Source: Mesostigma viride (lineage: Eukaryota > Streptophyta > Mesostigmatophyceae > Mesostigmatales > Mesostigmataceae). From it: 42,500 bases of DNA. Position 1 is the first letter of the stretch. The number at the start of each line of letters is the position of its first letter. Positions 1 to 9,100 of this stretch are shown one piece after another. The stretch covers positions 3,947,500 through 3,989,999 of the forward strand of contig RPFO01000027.1 of the NCBI GenBank assembly GCA_009746045.1, in the 5' to 3' direction. Both the position numbers and the translations under genes were made by a program. Under the pieces are notes generated by a model. That model was not told where the DNA came from, made no database searches, and worked only from the letters and a program-made list of their open reading frames with translations.

Positions 1-139
1 AGCAATCGGACACGATAGACGATCCGGCAAATTCTGTGGGTGCAATAAGACCCGCGTGAGCATATCATCATGGCAAGGAGCGTGGGCAAGCAAGCGGAGC
101 ATAGCTAGGGCGTAGCATTGGCTGTACTGACGTATGTAC

Positions 140-565
140 TGTACTCACGTATGGGGCCGAGACGTGGACCCTCACCGCCGACCTGGCCCGCAAGCTGGAC
201 GGCGCGGTCACCAGCATGCTGCGTTCCATTTCAGAGTAGGATATGCTGCTCATGTCCGCAATGAGGACCTGTACCAGGGCATGCCCTATATCACCAGCAC
301 CATTAAGCAGCGGCGCCTGCAGCTAGTAGGGCACCTAGCTCGCACCAACCAGGTAGACACCTCACGTGGCCCCCCCGCAGGACTGCGACCAGCCCAGCCT
401 GGCCGGCACCTCCTGACGTGGGCCCAGTGATGTTAGACGCCGCAAGGCCCGCACTTTCAAAGAACAGCTAGTAGAAGACATGGGGGGCGGGGCCTAGGCC
501 TCTCCGTGATTTGGAAGCAGATGATGGACAAGGCCAAGTGGGCCCAGGTCATAGAGGACAACGAG
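140..565 (+). pseudogene. LINE reverse-transcriptase C-terminal relic
   Basis: Three blocks in two reading frames match the usual C-terminus of LINE polyproteins. They are YGAETWTLT with LDGAVTSMLR (about 147-236), then VRNEDLYQGMP and IKQRRLQLVGHLAR (about 255-355), then RRRKARTFKEQLVED and a block resembling DKAKWAQVIEDNE (about 435-565). The first block ends at a TAG at 237-239 and coding similarity resumes in another frame. It then shifts back near 430 and again near 485, so the copy is dead. The family pattern (YGxExWxLT ... NxxLY ... RRLxLxGHxxR) is well known; the exact clade is not determined. The upstream part of the element lies outside the window. Confidence 0.75.
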
Positions 566-589
566 CCCCCCCCTGTGGGGAAGCGCCCG

Positions 590-816
590 CGTGTGCAATC
601 CCGTGGGAGGCACGCCAGACAGCTCCCCTATAGGGCATCGTTAGGCTGTCTAGATAGATGTTGTAGTTAGAATGCTGTTAGATAGATGTCGTAGGTAGCT
701 GATGTAGATAGATTAGACCGGTAGGACTGTTTGCACCCATCCATCCATCCATCGGGGTTAATGATCCGTGACTCCCCAACGGGAGCACGAGTCTAATTAA
801 TTAATTAATTAATTGG
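590..816 (+). repeat. LINE 3' tail with TAGATAGATG-type repeats, (CATC)n and (TTAA)n
   Basis: This follows the LINE relic directly. It holds imperfect TAGATAGATGT repeats (about 648-713), a short (CATC)n run at about 737-753 and a TTAATTAATTAA tract at 794-816. Simple-repeat tails are common at LINE 3' ends, so this is probably the 3' untranslated region and tail of the same relic. No gene is seen. Confidence 0.5.
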
Positions 817-909
817 CTGTACTAGGCTATGCATGGACATGTGCTACACTCGACGGGGCAGGCTCACGCCCGGGGAACTCCCTGGTTTGTCTGTAATATG
901 GAGGCAGAT

Positions 910-1577
910 TGTTACGTCCCGGCCCTTTTGGACGGACGTAACAATGGAATAAATTATGTAGTTTGACTTGTTGTCATGGTCCGTAGGACTTTGGGACTCA
1001 TTTCGGGACTTAATTTGGGAATTGTCCCTTGGTCAGGACTTTTGTATGGAACTATGACAGTTTGGGTGATTCGGACCAGTTATTTTGGGCCTAGGTTGTT
1101 GTATGCGTGTATCTTCTAGGGGCCGGTGCAGTCGCGCCGCGCTGCGTACTTTATAGCTAGTTGAGATATTGTACTCATGCGTGGATTCTGTAGGCGAGGG
1201 TCGATGTCGACCCGAGGATCTTGTGTGGACTGCATGCTTTGGAAGGTCGGCGCCATGTCGGCGCCCCTTGCCAGCGTAGTGGCAGACCTAGGTGAAATTG
1301 GTCCGAGGACGAGAGTCTCGTCCTCTTGGTTTGATGAATGATAAGTGCGAATACGCCTACACATTAAACCTGGGGCAACTATCCATTTGTAATTGGTCTT
1401 GCTAGCCATTATAAGTGTGTATTAATTAGCTTGGCATCAAGTCGCGGTGCCAGATATCTCACGATTCCAGTCGTGAAGCGCAATCTGCATTAGGCCACCT
1501 TGAATCTTCCTAATTCCGGCATGGTAGATCTTTCGCTACGTAGCTCAGGCTAGGTGTGTCTGGGCTGGGACGTAACA
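910..1577. mobile_element. Probable solo LTR (TG...CA, 668 bp)
   Basis: The segment starts TGTTACGTCCC and ends GGGACGTAACA, a perfect 11-bp inverted pair with the TG...CA ends typical of Ty3/gypsy-type LTRs. A second GGACGTAACA at about 933-942 can fold back on the left end. AATAAA lies at about 946. The 5-bp flanks (CAGAT and CTGGT) do not match, so there is no clear target duplication. This may be a 5' LTR whose partner is lost or outside the window. No gag or pol was recognised next to it. Confidence 0.5.
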
Positions 1578-1578
1578 C

Positions 1579-1591
1579 TGGTTATCGGAGG
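1579..1591 (+). other. Possible primer-binding site
   Basis: TGGTTATCGGAGG begins two bases after the LTR end. It resembles the TGGTATCAGAG initiator-tRNA-Met primer site of many LTR elements, with changes. If real, it marks 910-1577 as a 5' LTR. The match is imperfect. Confidence 0.25.
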
Positions 1592-1687
1592 AAATGTGCT
1601 GGAGAGGTCAGCTAACTCTCGCGGAGAGGGTTAGGGAAGCCAATTAGGAAACCAGGGCGGTGCTTGGCGTAGATAGAGGTTCCGGAA

Positions 1688-1892
1688 TTCAACGATTGCT
1701 GACAGGTCGGCGGCCAGCCCGTAAAGGGATTCAACGACGACCTAGGCAGCAAGCGGCCAGTCCGGGATACTCGGCGGGGCTAGCAATAGTCCTGTGGTGA
1801 GGTGCTGTCAACGAAAGCGTTCAGCTCTCCTGTTTTCAACGACACCAAGTGGCGGCCAGGGCTTGCCTTCAACGACACCGGGTGGCGGCCAG
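1688..1892. repeat. Degenerate TTCAACGAC...GCGGCCAG repeat
   Basis: At least four copies of a 25-32 bp unit beginning TTCAACGA and ending GGCGGCCAG or GCGGCCAG are seen at about 1688, 1729, 1835 and 1868. The last two are nearly identical. They may be part of the retroelement leader or a local minisatellite. Confidence 0.5.
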
Positions 1893-2954
1893 CTCAGAAG
1901 GGATGAACGTCATCGAAGATGGTACGTCCCCTAGTTTAGATTTATCCTTCTAGACGCTTGCTTTCTCTCCGGGACCGCACGCGTAGGGGGTTCTTGTTAT
2001 ACGTTGTGCTTCTATAGGTTCGTTGTGAATGTCGTTGGTGCCAATGGAAGTCGCGGATGACGACCATTCGTTGTTTGACCTGTCGTGGGGGTGGATACCG
2101 TCTTGCTGTTGCCGACTGTGTTGACGGTGTCTACCTCCGTGTGCTTATTGTATAGCCCTTTGCCGCGGAAGGCTGGGGCGTGTGCTGTGTTAGATTCCGT
2201 CTTCTTCCTCGTTGCGTTATGTGGTAACTGCACTGCACTTAGAGGTATCCGACACGTTATGAGGGCGTTATGAGCCGTTTATCAGAGCTTGGCTGGGCAA
2301 AAAGGCGGCGTTCATAAAGCTGAAAAGGCCGAAAATGTGGACAATTTTCTCCTGGAAGCCGGATTCGCACATTTTAGGATTCCCCAAAGCCCTTTGGGGG
2401 GAATCCTAATCCACCGCAAATGTCTCAATAATATAGTCATGCGCTACTGCCGCGCGTCACGGACAAACGTGCACCACAAAGAGACAGCACACGTGCCCCC
2501 CGTTCACATCAATCGTACTGTAGAAAATTGACGAAATTCGGTGCGCGCGCGAGGTGTTGAGTGCAAATTGCATTACTCGGCTATGGTAGCGTGAAAATTT
2601 ACTGTGCACCGATTACGAAGCCATTTTGTACCGGATTTTGCTTATTCGATCGGCATTGACGTAAGGAAATTTATTCTGCCAAAAAAGGCTGCAAATAGTT
2701 ATTGATTCAATGGCTTATACGAGGGGAAACACGCAGCTGCAGGCCAGACGTTTCTCACGGCTCGAGTGCACCGACCCGTGCGTCTTGAAGGTAACCTCTA
2801 GAGCAGATAAAGACGCTTGCTATCTATCCCCGGATACCTATATAGAATTTGCTTGATGCCGGGCGATGAGCAGTAGCTTCCTAATACTGAGATACCAGCG
2901 GGTTGAAGTTGACTTGTGCGTGCGGTTTCTCTACATTTGCATGCCATTCTACAG
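1893..2954. other. No confident gene; upstream of the first recognised OTU exon
   Basis: The first exon, start codon and promoter of the OTU gene should lie here or further upstream, but I could not pick them. An 80-codon open frame from 2289 has no recognisable domain. A hairpin at 2379-2412 pairs AGGATTCCCCAAAG with CTTTGGGGGGAATCCT (two extra G in one arm). Confidence 0.35.
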
Positions 2955-3122
2955 GGGCGCTACTCCAACAAACAATTCGACCAGCAGCTACAGACACTGG
3001 GTCTCCGGGTACAGGAAGTGGCGTCAGATGGGAACTGCATGTTCCGGTCCATCATGGACCAGTTGGAGGGGTCTACGGGGGATCATGCCCAGTGCCGGCG
3101 TCTGGTGATGGACTATATTGAG
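2955..3122 (+). CDS. OTU gene exon: catalytic Asp/Cys loop
   Basis: Acceptor TTCTACAG and donor GTAAGC bound 56 codons in phase 0. It holds QLQTLGLRVQEVASDGNCMF, where DGNC is the OTU nucleophile motif, followed by RSIMDQLEG. An upstream exon with the start codon must exist, because the exon opens inside the domain's N-terminal helix. Confidence 0.8.
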
Positions 3123-6100
3123 GTAAGCCATCCTCGCCGTAGCGTCATGTGCACCCACTTTACACATTGACTATTTTGGGTAGATGATAACGACCCGAGG
3201 GAAGGTTTATTTCGGCCCGTTGTAGCAATGCGGCCTGTTAATTATATCATGATCGGGTGAGGCCTGTCCGGGTGGACTTTCACACGTGTTCACCAAACAA
3301 GCTAAGGTACTGCATGTGCCTTACCCGTTTTTGCCCTGCATTGCGACCTTGGGTTGCCATGATGTCTCCCCACCCACACGGCATGTCTTCCTCCGCTAAT
3401 GCCCCAGTCTTGGTACTGCTATGATATCAGTCCTTGTACTGCTATAGTATCAGTCCTGGTACTGCTATGATATTAGTCTTGGTAATCCTATGATATCGGT
3501 CCTGATACTGCTATGATATCAGTTCTGGTACTGCTATGATATGAGTCCTGGTAATCCTATGATATTAGTCCAGGTACTGCTATAATATGAGTCCTGGTAT
3601 GATGCTCTCGTATGTTCAAACAATGTGGTAACCTACGTGCTAGGACGATTCCTGACGCCCTGCACCGGTGACCCTGGGTTCCACGTCTTCACCCGCACCC
3701 TGCATGTCTCCACCATGTTGCATGCCTCCGGCCATGGTGTTTGCCACAGTCCCACAAGGCTGACTTTGCCAGTTTTGTGGAGGACAACGAGCCGTTTGAC
3801 AAGTATGTGGCGCGGCTGAGGCGCAACGCGTCTTGGGGGGGCGATCTGGAGCTGAAGGCCGCGTCGCTCGTTTTCCAAGTCAACATCAACATCCACAAGG
3901 TACATGTAGCCTACATGTGGCATACATGCAGCCTTGCTTGATGGGTGTGTGACAGGGCGGGAGCAGGCAGGTCGAAACGGGGGCTACCATGTGTGATGTT
4001 GTAGTGTATGTTGCTGACGGTGGGTACCACATCGGCGTTGGGATTTCTGGAGATTGATGGTGGGGGTACGATACAATTAGTACATGCAATGAGGATTTCC
4101 AAAGAAATATTGTATGGAGAGGGTAGGGTGAGGAGATGTTTTTATTCTTCTGGCCAACTGTTTAGGCCTGCCGTCGGCACATTGTGGGCAAAGGGGTGAT
4201 TCTGACAGCTAGCGCGCATGACTTGGGCGGTCCCTGTAATGGTGTGTAACCATGTGAACGTGTTAACATGCACGCATGGGTCTCCAATAATAGTTTTGCG
4301 TTCCCAGAACCCGCGCATCACATTGTAACCATCGCATGGTGGCTGGGGCACTGGCCAAATTGTTGATGCCATGGAGTTGTGCCTTCCTACAGCATGCTGG
4401 CAGTTTCTCTGGAGCTGGCTTCCCAGATCTAAGCACAGTGTACCTGTGTCCTTGTTCATTACTGTGTCCTTGTTCATTATAGAACAAGTGCTATGCTGTA
4501 TCTTATCCATAACACAATCATTGTACGTGCTGCCAGTACAGGCGTTGGGGTTCAGGGTGGGTTCCACCAGCCCCCATTCCTTTTCCACATGCGTTAGCAC
4601 CCTGCAGGAGCTTGCCTTGACATAACCTTGGCTGGGGTTGAAAATAGCGCAACGCCTTCCACCTGCCTGCATCCTCAGCCCCACGTTTAACATTCCCAGG
4701 TTTAAGATCTTGAGACCCTGGATTGTGAAATTTCAGGTTTAAGATCGCAGGGCTGGTTTAGGGCAAAAGATCTTAAAGTAGGTACAAATGATGGCAGGTC
4801 AGTGGTATGCGATATAGATTATGTACTCATGTATAGCACTTCAGGTTTCAGATCATACAGCTCTCAAGTTTAAGATGGTCAGCGCTGTATTTGGTTTTAG
4901 GTTTAAGATCGCAGCCCTGGGTCGGCCGGACCCCAATCTTAAACGTGTGTGGGGGGGTGTACTGCGCGACCACAACTGGACCACTACTCAAGGGGCACTT
5001 GTGTTGGGTTGGTTAGGCAGGTGGGCCATCCTCCAGGGGTTGGTTAGGACTTGTGATGGCAGGCAGGCACTCGTGACGGCAGGCAGGCAAGAGCACATGG
5101 TTCGCGATGTGCACACTGCATGTTTGCACTCACACGTCTCTGTCACCTTGGCAAGCGGGGTGTATGACCATGGCCATTAATTCATTCATTCATGGCCATG
5201 GCTGCTGAACGCTCGCTGCTCCTAATGGTGTTGCTGTAGTGATCATGGTCGTGATTTTGTATCGTTGTAGATTTATGTCATGAATTTATTCGTGGCAGTG
5301 CTTTGCACAAGTGCCTCGCGGCTGCTTGCGCCACTCTCATACCGTGTCCTGCATCCTGTATGCCTCGTGCACGGCCGGTGCGCACTTCCTATGTGTCTGT
5401 GCTGCATGTGTGTGCTTGTGCTTGCCCCTTGCGCACGCCCCCCTGTGCATGCACCCAGGACAAGGCCCCTGTGGTCGAGATACGCAACTTCCCCCCCGGC
5501 AAGGCGCGCGTCCTACACCTGTACGGACTGCAGCATGCTGGCGCTGGCCGCTGTGCGCACGCGAGCCGGGAGAGAGTGGCGAAATTATGGAAGCAGCCTT
5601 GTGCGGTTTCCAATGTGGTCTTGTGCTGCGCTTGTTACAAGAAAAGAACCTGCAGCCGACGGGATAAGTTTAGTGCACAGGGCAGCAGCAGCGTGGCGTG
5701 TGGCATAGCTCCGCTCCACCCTAGGCTTTGCGAGGGCAACCCCTTATCTGGGGTCCACTTAGAGTGACCACGTCAGTGACCATGACCATTAGACAAGGCT
5801 TTGCGAGGGCAACCTGTTCGCTAGTGCCTGAGCACCGCATCCCTGCCCTGCCCATGTTGGAAGGCGCACGCTTTTTCATGAGAACGTGACCTCCAAGACA
5901 GTATGACCTCCATGCATGCTGCCAGCACGTAAAGGATGAGCGTCGGTGTGCCAGAGAATGCTGTTGAGAGGCGTATGCATGCACCCATCATCCATCACCT
6001 GGCCAACGTGCCTTCACTCGCTGCTGAGTGTGCACATTGGAATTGAGACTGTCACCATCAGTGGTCGCTGGGCACTGGCTCGCGATGTTCCCACATCCGC

Positions 6101-9100
6101 GCATGCTTGTTTTCTTCACGGCAGCTCCTACCACGACGGGAACCACTACAACAGCGTGCGGCCGATCGATGACACCTCGGATGGCCCTGCGGCGCACAAG
6201 GCGTCGCCCGCTGCTGCGCCCATGGTGCGTGCCCTTGCCTTGGTGCCGTGTGTTATCAGGTGTCTTTTACTTGGACCTGAACCGCTGGCTGAGGGCATCT
6301 GCGCATGCTTTCCTCCTCAACTTTATTTTTAACATCTACAGACAGTACTTCATGTCCCTGTGTGACGCACCCATAGGGCACCTGGCGCACCATGCAGATG
6401 CCCTCTCTCCTCGTGCCCGCGTTTATACCGGCGGATTCCATTACCAATGACATGACCCCCAAGAAGCTGTCTATATGTGTGTGTGTGCATCGTTCCCAGT
6501 GTGGGCAGTAAATTAGCTTCAGGTTGGTGTAGGGACTTCACAATGTAATGTGCAACTGGCAACTATCTGTAGGAAGTAACTGGACTCGAGCCAAGGGTTA
6601 GTGTCACCTTGTCGTTTAGAGTTACTGTAAATCTGTGTGCGTGGCTTCTGTCGTACTGTACAAGGTCGTACCTCTGACATACCTCTTTCCTTGCCTCGCT
6701 CTGTGGGTTTCCCCTTCAGAGCGCCTGTACCCACCCTTCAGCGCGAGCCGAACCATGGATGGTCGATCTCCTCTGCGACATGGGCTTTGAGCGGGAGAAG
6801 GCTGTGCATGCTCTGCAGGTCACGGATGGCAACTTGCCACGCGCGGTGGATCATGTATTGGCTATGAATGTACGTATGACAATCACTTTTCAGTCCTAGC
6901 TACTATACAAAGTAAGATTAGTGACCCTTGGTCCAATAATTAGGGTGACTTATAGGTAGTGAATCGTGGTACACTTCTCGACACATATATGATGCCTTCT
7001 CTCCAACGGGCGACAGGCCATTAGCCACGGGGACCTAGCCGCGGGCAATACAATTTTCCATTTACCCAAAACTTCATCAACGGCGGGGCGGAAGGAACTT
7101 CAATGGGCCACCAGCCACGGGCAACCAGCCACGGGTGACTGGCTAGGGTCAACGAAGGTCATCGGGGACGGAATGTCTCGAGCACCGGGCCATGGGCGAC
7201 GGGAATTTAGATAGCACCCGAACTTCAATAGGAGTCTGGAATAGAAGTAGGGGCTTGGCCCCTATTGATTCCACTTGTTACTATGTAATTAGTGTTCTCC
7301 TTCAAGGCCAATCCGAGCTGCACACACACACATGCGCTTGTCTCCACTTGTTGGAAATGTATTGCATGTTTCCTAATTTGATTCCCTCCTCGTTTTCCTG
7401 GCTTTGCCCACCTTCCTGTTCTATGCAGTCGGCTGGGAAGTCCTCCGTGGGCCCTCCGTGTGCACCCATGGCGCAGCGTGCTCCTGCAGCGTGAGTCAGT
7501 AAACGGCGTGTGCCGCCTATCGAGGCATTCAGCGATTATTTATCACTAGTGTGACCCGCTGGCTTCGCCCAGCCGAAAAAGTAACTTTTGGGCGGTAGAG
7601 CTTTTAGGGACTGTGTGCTGCCCGCTGCCCGCTGCCCGCTGCCGGCTGGCTGCTGCTGCCCGCTGCTGCCCGTTGCTGCTCGCTACTGCCCGCTGCCCGC
7701 TACGCGTAGTTTGTAGTAGCCCGCTACGCGAAGTTTATAGTATCGTGCTCTTTCGCTTTCGCGTAACGCGTAGTTCGTAGTATCGTGCTCTTTCGCTTCG
7801 CTCCCGAGTAACGCGTAGTTCGTAGTACATGGTTCCTCGCTGCGCTCCGGATAGTGGAATAGTACGGTGCTCGCTTCGCTCGCTGCCCGCTGAAGAGTAC
7901 GGTGCTCGCTTTGCTCGCTGCCCGCTGAACAGTACGGTGCTGGCTGCGCTCGCTGTGCGCTGAAGCGCAGCGAGCTTCCCTCGCGTGGCGCTTCGCGCGG
8001 GTCGGTGGCCAATAGGTCCGCTTCTGTCGTATTGGCTGTCAGTTTCCCCCCCCCCTTTTGGATTGGTGGGGAAGTCGCGATGCCCTAGATAGTGTCGGAT
8101 GGCGTTTTATCGCTAAATTAGTAAATAGGATAAGATACATTGCTTGTTTTTGGTCCATTGGAGTTCCTTCCCAACAAGAGAAACATTTATTTTACATTTT
8201 TGTGTGCTATGCTTTATACGGACAGCCTATACCACACCTTTAAACTCAGTGCACATCATTATCAAGTTGGTTATTGTAGCACCATGCTGGGGGCCCAGCA
8301 TACTCGAACACAAAGCGTTGCCCCTCTTAGCAGCGTGGGTGGGTGGGTGGGTGGGTGGGTGGGTGGGTGGGTGGGTGGGTGGGTGGGTGGGTGGGTGGGT
8401 GGGTGGGTGGGTGGGTGGGTGGGTGGGTGGGTGGGTGGGTGGGTGGGTGGGTGGTGGGTGGGTGGGTGGGTGGGTGGGTGGGTGGGTGGGTGGGTGGGTG
8501 GGTGGGTGGGTGGGTGGGTGGGTGGGTGGGTGGGTGGGTGGGTGGGTGGGTGGGTGGGTGGGTGGGTGGGTGGGTGGGTGGGTGGGTGGGTGGGTGGGTG
8601 GGTGGGTGGGTGGGTGGGCGGGCGGGTGGGTGGGGGGGGGGGGGTGGGTGGGTGGGTGGGTGGGTGGGTGGGTGGGTGGGTGGGTGGGTGGGTGGGTGGG
8701 TGGGTGGGTGGGCGGGCGGGCGGGCGGGCGGGCGGGTGGGTGGGTGGGTGGGGGGGCGGGCGGGCGGGCGGGTGGGTGGGTGGGTGGGGGGCGGGTGGGT
8801 GGGTGGGTGGGTGGGTGGGTGGGTGGGTGGGTGGGTGGGTGGGTGGGTGGGTGGGTGGGTGGGTGGGTGGGTGGGTGGGTGGGTGGGTGGGTGGGTGGGT
8901 GGGTGGGTGGGTGGGTGGGTGGGTGGGTGGGTGGGTGGGAGGGTGGGTGGGTGGGTGGTGGGTGGGTGGGTGGGTGGGTGGGTGGGTGGGTGGGTGGGTG
9001 GGTGGGAGCTGAAAAGAGGCCTCCCTACGTCCCCTACAGCACTCTAAGTAGTGACTATCATTCACATTGCGCCACGCAGGCCTGTCGGATGGCGCAGGTA

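Noticed and set aside
4142-4693. 183-codon minus-strand ORF in an OTU intron
   Set aside because: No recognisable motif, no splice partners and mixed composition; likely chance.
5280-5767. Three overlapping ORFs of 118-154 codons
   Set aside because: Only 5459-5520 matches the OTU fold and has fitting splice sites; the rest is Cys/Arg-rich read-through of GC-rich intron.
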